NCBI GenBank assembly: GCA_019114225.1
Contig: DXFW01000037.1
Location: 1 to 64,000, forward strand
DNA: 64,000 bases
DNA from: Candidatus Allofournierella pullicola
GTDB taxonomy: Bacteria > Bacillota > Clostridia > Oscillospirales > Ruminococcaceae
Direction of reading: 5' to 3'
Below the pieces are notes generated by a model. That model had not been told where the DNA came from and made no database searches. It saw only the letters and a list, made by a program, of their open reading frames with translations. Every line of letters begins with the position of its first letter. Position 1 is the stretch's first letter. The translations under genes and the position numbers were made by a program. Below, piece after piece: positions 1 to 7,972 of this stretch.

Positions 1-1
1 C

Positions 2-760
2 ACCGGCGTGGGCAAGACTGAGCTGGCCAAGGCGCTGGCCCAGGCCCTGTTCGACGACGAGAAGAACATGATCCGGATCGACATGACCGAATACATGGAG
101 AAATTCAGTGTCAGCCGCCTCATCGGCGCCCCTCCGGGATACGTGGGTTATGAGGAGGGCGGCCAGCTGACCGAGGCGGTGCGCCGCCACCCCTACAGCG
201 TGGTGCTGTTCGACGAGGTGGAAAAAGCCCACCCCGACGTGTTCAACATCCTGCTGCAGGTGCTGGACGACGGCCGTATCACCGACAGCCAGGGCCGCGT
301 GGTGGACTTCAAGAACACCATCATCATCCTCACCAGCAACCTGGGCAGCCAGTATATCCTGGACGGCATTGGTCCCGACGGCTCCATCAGCGCCGAGGCC
401 CGCACCGCGGTGGAGGGCCTGCTCAAGAGCCAGTTCCGCCCGGAGTTTTTGAACCGGCTGGACGAGATCGTCTTCTACAAACCCCTGACCCGCCAGGAGA
501 TCGGCGGCATCGTGGAGCTGCAGCTGGCCGACCTGCGCCGCCGTCTGGCGGAAAAGCAGCTGAGCCTCGCGGTGACCGACGCGGCCAAGGCCTTCATCAT
601 CGACGCTGGCTACGACCCCATCTACGGCGCGCGGCCGCTGAAGCGGTTCATCCAGAGCAAGGTGGAGACCCTCATCGCCCGCCAGATCATCGGCGGCAGC
701 CACAATGCCGGCGACACCCTGACGGTGGACGTGGAGAATGGCCAGCTGGTGCTGCGCTGA
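2..760 (+). CDS. clpB: ClpB-type AAA+ disaggregase, C-terminal part (5' end outside window)
   Basis: This is the second AAA+ module and C-terminal domain of the ATP-dependent protein disaggregase ClpB, which works with DnaK to dissolve heat-aggregated proteins in the cytosol. The window opens inside the D2 Walker A motif (TGVGKTE). The pore loop region [13 protein letters not shown], the Walker B stretch [13 protein letters not shown], sensor 1 (ILTSNLGS), the [12 protein letters not shown] block and the C-terminal GARPLKR sensor 2 arginine all follow in order. The first codon is at position 2 in frame, so there is no start here. A strong stem-loop follows the stop. ClpC/ClpE could look similar, but the C-terminal domain and the lack of an IGF-type loop fit ClpB. 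Confidence 0.93.
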   Translation, partial: TGVGKTELAKALAQALFDDEKNMIRIDMTEYMEKFSVSRLIGAPPGYVGYEEGGQLTEAVRRHPYSVVLFDEVEKAHPDVFNILLQVLDDGRITDSQGRVVDFKNTIIILTSNLGSQYILDGIGPDGSISAEARTAVEGLLKSQFRPEFLNRLDEIVFYKPLTRQEIGGIVELQLADLRRRLAEKQLSLAVTDAAKAFIIDAGYDPIYGARPLKRFIQSKVETLIARQIIGGSHNAGDTLTVDVENGQLVLR

Positions 761-773
761 CAGTTTTGAACAA

Positions 774-820
774 AGAGCGGCCCGTCCCGTGGAAAACACG
801 GGGCGGGCCGCTCTCTTTAT
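774..820. terminator. Bidirectional terminator between clpB and the glycosyltransferase gene
   Basis: An 18-bp stem (774-791 with 797-814, one G-U pair) with a 5-base loop is followed by a T-rich tail on the plus side. It sits between two convergent stops and can serve both. Confidence 0.85.
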
Positions 821-828
821 TCTTGCGG

Positions 829-2349
829 TCAGTTGCGGCGGTAGAGGGTATAGCCGCCAAACTCATAAAACTCCGCCTTGCTGCTCACGGCGGTGTATTC
901 CCGGGCGATGAGGTCCGCCACCTGTTCGTTGGACGCATTGCCCACCGCCAGCCAGGCCGGCGGGTCCTCTTCCAGCCGCCGGGCCTGCTCGGCGGCCATG
1001 GCCGGATCGGAGGCGCTCTGCCACTCCTGATGGATGAAATAGTTCTGGCAGGGGCGGATGTCGGTGGCAAGATACCACTGAGCGTCCACCTCCCAGGCCA
1101 GCACTGAATCCCGCTCGTCGGCGGGGATCACCGCCGCCATGCTGCGGGCGATATTGTTGTAGTCGGCCACTTCATTGGGATAGCGGGCCATGAAGCTGTC
1201 CCGCTGCCAGGCGGGCAGCCGCACCGCCAGGCTGGCCAGATACGCCCCGGTCAGCGCCAGGGCCAGCAGCCCGGCGGCACGCTTTCCGGCGGCTTTGTCC
1301 TCGGTCCACAGCTGCCAGGCAAGCCCCAGGCACAAAGGCACCAGCGGCGCAACGATCATAAAGTAATGCAGATAGGGCCGGTTGGAAAAAAGCAGGTACA
1401 TATTCAGCCCGGCGGTGAGCAGGCACGCCCAGCCCAGGGGCCGCCGGGGCGCGCGCAGGATCCGCACCAGGGCCAGCACCGCCAGAAGCAGCACCGGCGC
1501 GCCGAAGTCGAACACCGTGCGCCGGAAGGTGGCGGAGGCCCAGGGGCTTCCGCCGTAGTATTCCGTGAGGGAAAACTCAGTGGCGTAGAGCAGATTGTAG
1601 CCGATGGTGCCGTAGATCATCTGCCCCAGCGCGCCGTACAGGGCAAAATAAACGCAGAAGGGCAGGGTGACCGCGGCAAATCCGCCCACAAAGGCGGCGG
1701 CGTTTTTCCAAAGGACCGCCCACTGCTTTTTGGCCAGGGTCCAGAGGGCGATGACCAGCACAAAGCAGCAGATACTCACCGCACTGGTGACCCGCAGCAG
1801 CAGGATGGCCCCGAAGCTCAGGCCGTACACCGCAGCGTACCGCCAGGGATGAGGCGCGGCGGGGTCCTGTTTTGACCTCTCGCACCATGCGGCGGCCAGC
1901 CACAGGCTGGCAGCAAGGAAGGGCAGGGCGTATTCCTCGGTCATGTTGCCCTCGTCAAAAGTGCGGGCCAGATACACCAGCGCCACGCCCGCTGCCGCTG
2001 CCGCCCCCGGCCGGGGCAGATACACCCGGCCCAGCTTATAGAGGAAAAAGAGGGAGGCGGCAAGGCTCACCGTCTGGGGCACCAGAATGCCCGCCCGGCC
2101 ATGGATCCAGTAACCCACCATGTCGATGAAGAAGATGAGCGGGCCTTTGTGGTCGAACAGATCCCGGTAGGGCACCGAGCCTTCGGCCCAGTATTTGCCG
2201 ATGGTCTGGAAAATGGCGGAATCGTAGCCGCAGTAGCCCGGCCAGAGAAAGCTGGTGGAATAGGAAAAGCGCAGGAGAAAGGCCGCCGCCAGCCCCAAAA
2301 GCCCCACGGCCACCGCCGCCTGCACCCACCGCCGTTTCAGCGTGTTCAT
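829..2349 (-). CDS. Polytopic membrane glycosyltransferase (family 39/ArnT-like)
   Basis: A 506-residue integral membrane protein with about ten hydrophobic segments. After the first membrane helix (residues 10-27) comes a loop with GYDSAIF (Asp43) and YRDLFDHKGP (61-70), the acidic catalytic loop pattern of GT39/ArnT-type enzymes, which move sugars from polyprenyl-phosphate carriers onto acceptors outside the membrane. The hydrophilic C-terminal tail of about 110 residues would face outward. Acceptor and sugar cannot be told from sequence. The gene stands alone between a shared terminator and its own promoter. Loop motif and length (about 500 residues) fit the family; the exact substrate is unknown. 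Confidence 0.75.
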   Translation of the reverse strand: MNTLKRRWVQAAVAVGLLGLAAAFLLRFSYSTSFLWPGYCGYDSAIFQTIGKYWAEGSVPYRDLFDHKGPLIFFIDMVGYWIHGRAGILVPQTVSLAASLFFLYKLGRVYLPRPGAAAAAGVALVYLARTFDEGNMTEEYALPFLAASLWLAAAWCERSKQDPAAPHPWRYAAVYGLSFGAILLLRVTSAVSICCFVLVIALWTLAKKQWAVLWKNAAAFVGGFAAVTLPFCVYFALYGALGQMIYGTIGYNLLYATEFSLTEYYGGSPWASATFRRTVFDFGAPVLLLAVLALVRILRAPRRPLGWACLLTAGLNMYLLFSNRPYLHYFMIVAPLVPLCLGLAWQLWTEDKAAGKRAAGLLALALTGAYLASLAVRLPAWQRDSFMARYPNEVADYNNIARSMAAVIPADERDSVLAWEVDAQWYLATDIRPCQNYFIHQEWQSASDPAMAAEQARRLEEDPPAWLAVGNASNEQVADLIAREYTAVSSKAEFYEFGGYTLYRRN

Positions 2350-2383
2350 CCGTCCGCTCCCCTTTCGTCTTTACAACAGAAAC

Positions 2384-2412
2384 AGCGTACCACAAAACCG
2401 TTCAAAAGGCAA
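2384..2412 (-). promoter_or_regulatory. Probable promoter of the membrane glycosyltransferase gene
   Basis: On the minus strand TTGCCT (-35) is followed after 17 bases by TACGCT (-10), 35 bases before the start codon. The -10 is imperfect. Confidence 0.45.
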
Positions 2413-2516
2413 TCCGCCGGGCGGCGGAAGGCGTTGTTCCGGCCGGCGGGCCGTTCATTGCGCACATCGCACAAAACATCAACTCGTTTTTTGTAAACAT
2501 CATCAATTTTTCCCTC

Positions 2517-2545
2517 TATCAAAGGGGCGCGGCGGGGTGTATAAT
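2517..2545 (+). promoter_or_regulatory. Probable promoter of the MATE gene
   Basis: A consensus -10 TATAAT lies at 2540-2545, about 50 bases before the ATG. The -35 at the 17-base distance (TATCAA) is poor, so another factor or an extended -10 (TG one base upstream) may help. Confidence 0.45.
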
Positions 2546-2595
2546 TGCCGAAGAAAATCAAAGCACGCCGCTTTTGGACGGGGGGAGGAACAAAT

Positions 2596-3942
2596 ATGGA
2601 GCGCACCGCCACGGGTGAAATGCAGTTTTCGCTGATCAGGATGACCTGGCCGGTCTTTATCGAACTGCTGCTGCAGATGTTGGTGGGCAACATCGACCAG
2701 ATCATGCTCAGCCATTACAACGAGACGGCAGTGGCCGCAGTGGGCAACGCCAACCAGATCATGAACACGCTGATTTTGACCTTCACGGTCATCAGCCTGG
2801 CGGCCACCATCCTGCTGAGCCAGTATCTGGGGGCGCGGCAGCTGGGCAAGGTGCGCCAGATCTACACCCTGGCTGCCGGGCTGAACCTGGTGCTGAGCCT
2901 GGTCATCACCGCCGGGCTGCTGCTGGGCGCGGACGGGCTGTTCGCCCTCATGCAGGTGCCGCCCGAGGCGGTGCCCGAGGCCCGCACCTATCTGCTCATC
3001 GCGGCGCTGAGCCTGCCCTGCCAGGCGCTCATGCTCACCTTCAGCGCCTTTCTGCGGGCTCATGCCCACATGCTGGTCATCATGTGCTCCACCGGCATTA
3101 TCAACCTCATCAACATCGTGGGCAACACCGCCTTCATCTACGGCCTGGGGCCGCTGCCCCGCATGGGCGCGGCGGGCGCGGCGCTGAGCACCAGCCTGTG
3201 CCGCACGGCGGGCATGCTGATGATGTTGTTCGCCTTTTTCAAAAGCGTGGAGGGCGCCACCCTCAGCCCCAAGGTGCTGCGGCCCTTCCCCAGCGACCTT
3301 TTGCGGCGGCTGCTCAGCATTGGCCTGCCCGCCGGGGGCGAAGGCCTTTCCTACAACCTCTCCCAGAGCACCAGCCTCGTGTTTGTGAACACCATCGGCA
3401 CCTATGCGGTGACCGCCCGGATGTACATGAACATGTTCGCCCAGGTGTGCTACATGCTGGTGAACGCGGTGAGCCAGGCGGCGGGTATCATCATCGGCTA
3501 CTGTATCGGCGCGCGCGACTTCGACCGGGCCGACCGGGAGAACTGGCGGGTGCTGCGTATCTTTGCCCCGGTGACGGTGGGTATCGCCCTGCTGCTGGCC
3601 CTCTTTGCAAAGCCGCTGTTCAGCCTGTTCACCACCGACCCGCGGGTCATCGAGCTGGGCTGCCGCACCATGTGGGTGGAGGTGGTGCTGGAGATCGGCC
3701 GCGCCTTCAACGTCGTGCTGGTGCGCAACCTGCAGGCGGTGGGCGATGTGAAGTTCCCGGTGGCGCTGGGCATTCTGAGCCAGTGGATCGTGGGCGTGGG
3801 CATTGCGTGGCTGTTCGGCATTTATCTGGGCTGGGGCCTGGTGGGCATTTGGATGGCCTTTGCCCTGGACGAGAACCTGCGGGCGGTGCTGTTCATCATC
3901 CGCTGGAAAGCCGGCAAGTGGCACAACATCAAAACCGTATAA
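2596..3942 (+). CDS. MATE family multidrug/cation efflux transporter
   Basis: A 448-residue, twelve-helix antiporter of the MATE (NorM/DinF-like) family, which exports cationic drugs or metabolites in exchange for sodium or protons. The sequence has the two repeated halves typical of the family: an N-lobe starting TWPVFIELLLQMLVGNIDQ and a C-lobe restarting near LLSIGLPAGGEGLSYNLSQ. The ATG at 2596 is preferred because GGGGGAGGAA lies just upstream; an in-frame ATG at 2545 falls on the -10 element. The gene is monocistronic and ends at a terminator. Substrate unknown. Confidence 0.9.
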   Translation: MERTATGEMQFSLIRMTWPVFIELLLQMLVGNIDQIMLSHYNETAVAAVGNANQIMNTLILTFTVISLAATILLSQYLGARQLGKVRQIYTLAAGLNLVLSLVITAGLLLGADGLFALMQVPPEAVPEARTYLLIAALSLPCQALMLTFSAFLRAHAHMLVIMCSTGIINLINIVGNTAFIYGLGPLPRMGAAGAALSTSLCRTAGMLMMLFAFFKSVEGATLSPKVLRPFPSDLLRRLLSIGLPAGGEGLSYNLSQSTSLVFVNTIGTYAVTARMYMNMFAQVCYMLVNAVSQAAGIIIGYCIGARDFDRADRENWRVLRIFAPVTVGIALLLALFAKPLFSLFTTDPRVIELGCRTMWVEVVLEIGRAFNVVLVRNLQAVGDVKFPVALGILSQWIVGVGIAWLFGIYLGWGLVGIWMAFALDENLRAVLFIIRWKAGKWHNIKTV

Positions 3943-3984
3943 AAAACGCCTGCGGCAAGGGCTTTGCCGCAGGCGTTTTCTTTT
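3943..3984. terminator. Bidirectional terminator after the MATE gene
   Basis: A near-perfect stem (AAAACGCCTGCGGCAA with TTGCCGCAGGCGTTTT) and T-rich flank on both strands, between convergent stops at 3942 and 3986. Confidence 0.88.
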
Positions 3985-3985
3985 G

Positions 3986-4330
3986 TCAAAAGGGAGGCGC
4001 GTCCTCGTCCTTCTCCTCTTCGGGGGCGGGAGGCGTCCAGGGTTCCGAGTCCAGAAAGGCGCTTTTCGCCTCGATGGTGTCCCGGGGGACGGCGTTGAAC
4101 TTTTCTTCCAGCCAGGCGCGCGCCTGGTCGATCCCCTCCTGGCCGAAGGGAAAGACTTCCGTCTCCACATGCTCGGTCTTTTCCAGGCACCAGGGGCCCA
4201 GCCAGCACCAGGCCCGCAGTTCGTCGCCCTGGCGCAGGGTCTTGTAGTTGAACTGCCCCGCGTTGCCGGAAACGGGGTTGCCGTTTTTGTACCACTGAAG
4301 GGGATAATAGGGATAGTTGAACCGGATCAC
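3986..4330 (-). CDS. Conserved-looking hypothetical protein, 114 residues
   Basis: I do not recognise this family. The product is 114 residues, soluble, rich in Trp and aromatic residues in its N-terminal half (YPYYPLQWYKNG, RAWCWLGPWCLE) and ends in an acidic proline-rich tail (PPAPEEEKDEDAPP). There is no signal peptide or membrane helix. The start is a GTG codon with a purine-rich stretch upstream. A consensus promoter (4395-4423) and a good terminator frame the gene, which supports it being real rather than a shadow frame. Confidence 0.65.
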   Translation of the reverse strand: MIRFNYPYYPLQWYKNGNPVSGNAGQFNYKTLRQGDELRAWCWLGPWCLEKTEHVETEVFPFGQEGIDQARAWLEEKFNAVPRDTIEAKSAFLDSEPWTPPAPEEEKDEDAPPF

Positions 4331-4370
4331 GCGCCGCGCCGCCTTTCTCTGGTTTTGGCGGGGCTGCCTC

Positions 4371-4399
4371 TTGCATACCCGCCCGGATTATTTTATTAT
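4371..4399 (+). promoter_or_regulatory. Promoter for the ThrE cassette
   Basis: TTGCAT, 17 bases, TATTAT; about 50 bases upstream of the ATG at 4452. Its -10 overlaps the -10 of the opposite-strand promoter (4395-4400). Confidence 0.6.
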
Positions 4400-4423
4400 A
4401 GTGAAGAAATGCAGACTTTGCAA
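4395..4423 (-). promoter_or_regulatory. Promoter for the 114-residue hypothetical gene
   Basis: On the minus strand TTGCAA, 17 bases, TATAAT (4395-4400), about 65 bases before the GTG start. It faces the ThrE promoter, so RNA polymerase cannot occupy both at once. Confidence 0.65.
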
Positions 4424-4451
4424 ATCCTCTTTCCCAAAAGGAGGGCAGGCC

Positions 4452-5231
4452 ATGGGGGCCGAACAGAGCGAACTGGTGTTTGAAACGGTGGCGCTGGCGG
4501 GAGAAATTCTTGTGTCCAGCGGGGCGGAGATCTTCCGTGTCACCGAAACGATGGAGCGTATCGCCGCCGCCTACGGCTGCGAAGGGTTCGAGCCCTTTGT
4601 GCTGAGCAACGGCATTATGATGACCGCCAGCGACGGCCGGCAGCACTGCCTGGCCAAGGTGCGGCACATCCCCCTCTCCGGCAGCCGGCTGGACAAGGTG
4701 GACGCGGTGAATCAGCTGAGCCGGGAGATCGTTCAGGGGCTGCACACCCCCGCCGAAGCCCATGCCCGCCTTCTGGAGATCCAGGACATGCCCCGGCGGC
4801 CCCGCTGGCAGCAGGTGCTGGCCAGCGGCGTGGGCGCGGGCTCTTTCTGCTACATTTTCGGCGGCACTCTGGCGGACGGAGCCGCCGCCTTTGTGGCGGG
4901 GCTGGTGCTCTACCTCTACCTTTTGGTGGCGGTGCGGGGCCGGCTCTCCAAAATCGCCGCCAACATCACCGGCGGCGCGCTGGTGTGCGCGGTGGCCATC
5001 CTGCTCACCAACCTGGGCCTCGGCAGCCAGCTGAGCATGGTGACGGTGGGTTCGCTGGTGCCTCTTTTGCCGGGCGTGGCCTTCACCAACGCCATCCGGG
5101 ACATTGCCGACGAGGATTATATCTCCGGCGCGGTGCGCATGCTGGACGTGTTCCTTGTGGTGGTGTGCATGGCCTTTGGCGTGGGTCTCGTGATGGCCGT
5201 CTGGGCCGGGCTGGGAGGTGTGCTGGCATGA
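4452..5231 (+). CDS. Threonine/serine exporter ThrE, N-terminal-domain subunit (DUF1212)
   Basis: A 259-residue membrane protein matching the first half of the ThrE amino acid exporter. A soluble N-terminal region (residues 1-115: VALAGEILVSSGAEIFRVTETMERIA, then FVLSNGIMMTA) precedes about five membrane helices. In many Firmicutes ThrE is split into this large part and a small four-helix part, as here. The ATG at 4452 follows AAAAGGAGGG. Its stop overlaps the next start (ATGA), so the two halves are probably translated together and assemble as one exporter. Substrate beyond hydroxylated amino acids is not shown. Confidence 0.88.
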   Translation: MGAEQSELVFETVALAGEILVSSGAEIFRVTETMERIAAAYGCEGFEPFVLSNGIMMTASDGRQHCLAKVRHIPLSGSRLDKVDAVNQLSREIVQGLHTPAEAHARLLEIQDMPRRPRWQQVLASGVGAGSFCYIFGGTLADGAAAFVAGLVLYLYLLVAVRGRLSKIAANITGGALVCAVAILLTNLGLGSQLSMVTVGSLVPLLPGVAFTNAIRDIADEDYISGAVRMLDVFLVVVCMAFGVGLVMAVWAGLGGVLA

Positions 5232-5683
5232 CCGCGTGGCGTTTTTGTTCCGAAGTGTTTTTCGCGGGCCTGGGCACCATGGCCTTCTCCCTCATCTTCC
5301 ACGTGCCCTCCCGCTATTATCCCCGCTGCGGCCTCACCGGGGCCGCCGGGTGGCTGGTGTTCATTGCCCTGAAGGGGCCGGTGGGCACCCTGACGGCCAC
5401 CTTCGCCGCCACCCTCGCGGTGGTGCTCATCAGCCGGTTTTCCTCGGTGCAGCTGCGCTGCCCGGTGACCATCTTCCTCATCTCCGGCATTTTCCCGCTG
5501 GTGCCTGGGCTGGGGATCTACCAGACGGCCTACGCCCTGGTGGAGGGGGACCTGACCGGGGCGGGTCTCACCGGCTTTGAAACGGCAAAACTGGCGGCGG
5601 CCATGGTGCTGGCCATCCTGGTGGGCTTTGAGGTGCCCGCCGGATGGTTTGCGCGGATGGCTGCCCCCTTCCGCGGGCGCTGA
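5228..5683 (+). CDS. Threonine/serine exporter ThrE, small subunit (DUF3815)
   Basis: A 151-residue, four-to-five-helix membrane protein matching the C-terminal half of ThrE. It begins with AWRFCSEVFFAGLGTMAFS and carries a polar HVPSRYYPRCGLTGA loop and the PVTIFLISGIFPLVPGLGIY segment that is typical of this half. It starts inside the stop codon of the preceding gene. The 16-base gap to the next gene suggests one transcript through the export cassette. Confidence 0.87.
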   Translation: MTAWRFCSEVFFAGLGTMAFSLIFHVPSRYYPRCGLTGAAGWLVFIALKGPVGTLTATFAATLAVVLISRFSSVQLRCPVTIFLISGIFPLVPGLGIYQTAYALVEGDLTGAGLTGFETAKLAAAMVLAILVGFEVPAGWFARMAAPFRGR

Positions 5684-5699
5684 AAAGGGGGCGTTGGAT

Positions 5700-6116
5700 A
5701 TGTGGGTGCTGTGGGCCTTCGGCTCGGCGCTGTGCGCCGGGCTGTCCTCGGTGCTGGCCAAGTGCGGCGTGAAGCACACCGACTCCACCCTGGCCACCGC
5801 CCTGCGCACCGTGGTGGTGCTGGTCATGGCCTGGGCGGTGGTGTTTCTTGCCGGCGCGCAGGCGGGCGTGGCGGGTATCTCCCCCGCCGGGTGGGCCTTT
5901 CTGGTGCTCTCCGGCCTTGCCACCGGCGCGTCCTGGCTGTGCTACTTCCGGGCGCTGCAGCTGGGCCCTGCCAGCGCGGTGGCTCCCATCGACAAATTGA
6001 GCATTCTGGTGACGGTGGCCTTCTCCTGGCTGGTGCTGGGCGAGCGGCTGAGCCGCCGGGCGGCGCTGGGTCTTGGGCTTTTGTGCGCCAGCACGCTGGG
6101 CATGCTGGCGGCGTGA
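5700..6116 (+). CDS. Half-size EamA/DMT family transporter (138 residues)
   Basis: One EamA repeat only: five hydrophobic segments in 138 residues, starting WVLWAFGSALCAGLSSVLAKCGVK and ending with the SILVTVAFSWLVLGERLSRR block that closes an EamA domain. Full-length DMT exporters have two such repeats and ten helices; five-helix members must pair with themselves or another subunit. GGGG bases upstream give a plausible ribosome site (GAAAAGGGGG). It lies between amino acid exporter genes, so export of a related metabolite is a reasonable guess and no more. Confidence 0.82.
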   Translation: MWVLWAFGSALCAGLSSVLAKCGVKHTDSTLATALRTVVVLVMAWAVVFLAGAQAGVAGISPAGWAFLVLSGLATGASWLCYFRALQLGPASAVAPIDKLSILVTVAFSWLVLGERLSRRAALGLGLLCASTLGMLAA

Positions 6117-6140
6117 GATTTTTTGTGTGAGGTGTTGTTC

Positions 6141-6845
6141 ATGGAGACGAGCTGGCGGCAGACCGCCCGGTTTGCCTTCCGTCAATCGCTGGGAGTGCTG
6201 TTCGGCTATGTGTTTTTAGGCACGGCCTTCGGCATTCTGCTGCGGCAGGCGGGGTTCGGCGCCCTGTGGTCCCTGGCCTTCAGCGGCCTTGTCTACGCGG
6301 GCAGTCTGCAATTTGTGCTGGCGGGCTTTCTGGCCGCGCCCACGGCCCTGCCCACCGTGGCGCTGATGAGCCTGTTCATCAACGCACGGCACCTGTTCTA
6401 TGGTCTTTCCTTCATCGCGCGCTTCCGCTCCATGGGCAAAAAGCGCCCCTACATGATCTTCTCCCTCACCGATGAGACCTATTCCGTGCTCTGCGGCATG
6501 GACGAGGTGCCCGCCGGGGTGGACAAAAACGGCGCCATGTTCCTGGTGGCCCTGCTGGACCAGCTCTACTGGGTGGCGGGCAGCCTGCTGGGCACCTTTG
6601 CCGGCGGCCTGCCGCTGGACTTCACCGGCATTGATTTTTCCATGACCGCCCTGTTCCTGGTGATTTTTCTGGAGCAGTGGCGGGGGGCGAAAAGCCACCT
6701 GCCCGCCCTGCTGGGCCTTGGCTGCGCCGGCTTTTTCCTGCTGGTGCTGGGGGCGGACAACTTCCTGCTGCCCGCGCTCTGCACCACGGTGGCGGTGCTG
6801 CTTTTGGCGCGGCCGGTGCTGAACCGGGAAAAGGAGGCTGCGTAA
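6141..6845 (+). CDS. azlC: AzlC family branched-chain amino acid exporter, large subunit
   Basis: A 234-residue protein with about eight helices matching AzlC/YgaZ, the large subunit of the export system for branched-chain amino acids and their analogues. Family blocks visible are LGVLFGYVFLGTAFGILLRQ near the start, the SLQFVLAGFLAAP segment and the NARHLFYGLSF polar loop. The small subunit AzlD follows directly. I use the ATG at 6141 (GTGAGGTG upstream) rather than the in-frame GTG at 6123. Confidence 0.9.
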   Translation: METSWRQTARFAFRQSLGVLFGYVFLGTAFGILLRQAGFGALWSLAFSGLVYAGSLQFVLAGFLAAPTALPTVALMSLFINARHLFYGLSFIARFRSMGKKRPYMIFSLTDETYSVLCGMDEVPAGVDKNGAMFLVALLDQLYWVAGSLLGTFAGGLPLDFTGIDFSMTALFLVIFLEQWRGAKSHLPALLGLGCAGFFLLVLGADNFLLPALCTTVAVLLLARPVLNREKEAA

Positions 6846-6846
6846 C

Positions 6847-7170
6847 ATGGAACTGTATCCTTTGTGGGTGCTGCTCATCGCCGCCGGGGTGACCCTGTTC
6901 ACCCGGGCGCTGCCCTTCGCGGTGTTCGGCGGCAAGCGGGCCATGCCCGGGGCGGTGCGGTATCTGGGCGGGGTGCTGCCCGGAGCCATCATCGCCATTC
7001 TGGTCGTCTACTGCCTGAAGGGCCTGCCCGCCGCCGGAGGCATGGAGGCCGCTTTTCAGCTGGGTGCGCTGGCGGTGACGGCGGTGCTGCACCTGTGGCG
7101 GCGCAACACCCTTTTGAGCATTTTCGGGGGCACGGCGGTGTATATGCTGCTCATCCGGCTGCCTTTGTGA
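6847..7170 (+). CDS. azlD: AzlD family branched-chain amino acid exporter, small subunit
   Basis: A 107-residue four-helix protein of the AzlD/YgaH family, partner of AzlC. The LFTRALPFAVFGGKRAMPGAV stretch (residues 17-37) is the family hallmark. It starts one base after the azlC stop, with AAAAGGAGG inside the end of azlC, so the two are co-translated. The export cassette ends at the terminator just after it. Confidence 0.9.
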   Translation: MELYPLWVLLIAAGVTLFTRALPFAVFGGKRAMPGAVRYLGGVLPGAIIAILVVYCLKGLPAAGGMEAAFQLGALAVTAVLHLWRRNTLLSIFGGTAVYMLLIRLPL

Positions 7171-7181
7171 GAGAAAACAGG

Positions 7182-7218
7182 AAGGGGCGACCCCCGCAAA
7201 GCGGGGCCGCCCCTTTGT
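7182..7218. terminator. Terminator shared by azlD and the XRE regulator gene
   Basis: A long stem (AAGGGGCG...CGCCCCTT with inner CCCCGC-AAA-GCGGGG) between convergent stops. Confidence 0.8.
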
Positions 7219-7823
7219 TATCTCCGTTTTTTCAACAGGAAAAAGCTGACTGCCAGCACCACCAGATACACCGGCCAATAGAGCAGGCTGTGGAGGATCT
7301 TCCCCACTTCAAAGGGCACAAATCCCGCCATAAGTGTGAGAAAAATGCTCCGCCTCATCACAAAGCGCACCGGCAAAAAGGTGACACACGCCACGTCCAG
7401 CCAGGCGGCCCAGAAGGGGCCTTTTTCCCCCGTGAGCGTCCGGCCGATGAAATAGAGGGCCGCGCCGGCCACCTGCACGATGAGCCCGGCGCAGCTCACA
7501 AAGGAGCTGCCCTCCCAGTCTCCCGCCACGGCCAGCAGCAGCCCCGCAGCCATCAGGGCGGGCGAAGCCGCAAAGAGGATACGGCCTGCCAGGCGCCGGC
7601 CTTCGGGCTTTTTCTCCGGGGCGGGCTCCACCCCTTTCAGCAGCCAGTCGGTGGTCACACCGAACAGCTCGCTGACGGCCACGATCTTTTCCACATCCGG
7701 CACGCTCTGGCCGCTCTCCCATTTGGACACCGCCTGCCGGGAGACCCCCAGCCGCTCGGCCAGCTCCTCCTGGGACAGTCCTTTTTCCTTTCGCAGCTGC
7801 TGCAATCGCTGTGCTGTGTTCAT
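7218..7823 (-). CDS. XRE family transcriptional regulator with C-terminal membrane helices
   Basis: A 201-residue protein. Residues 5-60 form a helix-turn-helix of the XRE/Cro type (RLQQLRKEKGLSQEELAERLGV...VSKWESGQSVPDVEKI). After a short basic linker come four hydrophobic helices (about residues 80-195), so this regulator is anchored in the membrane. Such HTH-membrane proteins are common in clostridia and often control their own gene or a neighbour. AGGAGGCG precedes the ATG. An 8-bp inverted repeat (7867-7874 and 7905-7912) upstream could be its operator. The sensed signal is unknown. Confidence 0.85.
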   Translation of the reverse strand: MNTAQRLQQLRKEKGLSQEELAERLGVSRQAVSKWESGQSVPDVEKIVAVSELFGVTTDWLLKGVEPAPEKKPEGRRLAGRILFAASPALMAAGLLLAVAGDWEGSSFVSCAGLIVQVAGAALYFIGRTLTGEKGPFWAAWLDVACVTFLPVRFVMRRSIFLTLMAGFVPFEVGKILHSLLYWPVYLVVLAVSFFLLKKRR

Positions 7824-7924
7824 AGTCCAGCGCCTCCTTTCGTTTCTCCCCCATCATAGCAGAAAGGCCGGTTGCAGGGCTACCCCCTTTGCCTGCCGAT
7901 TTGTCAACCGGCGGTTGCAACACC

Positions 7925-7965
7925 CAAAAAAGCCCCCGGACTTGTGCGCCCGGGGGCTTTGCTTG
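7925..7965 (-). terminator. Terminator of the nucleoside ABC transporter operon
   Basis: GCCCCCGG/CCGGGGGC stem with an A-run on the plus strand (T-tract on the minus strand), eight bases past the last permease stop. Confidence 0.85.
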
Positions 7966-7972
7966 TGGGAGG

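Noticed and set aside
2503-4170. A 555-codon open frame antisense to the MATE gene
   Set aside because: It is rich in His, Gln and Arg, has no family pattern and no ribosome site; GC-rich third positions leave antisense frames open.
4575-4600. GGGTTCGAGCCC-like tRNA T-arm
   Set aside because: It lies inside the ThrE coding sequence and no acceptor or anticodon arm is found around it.
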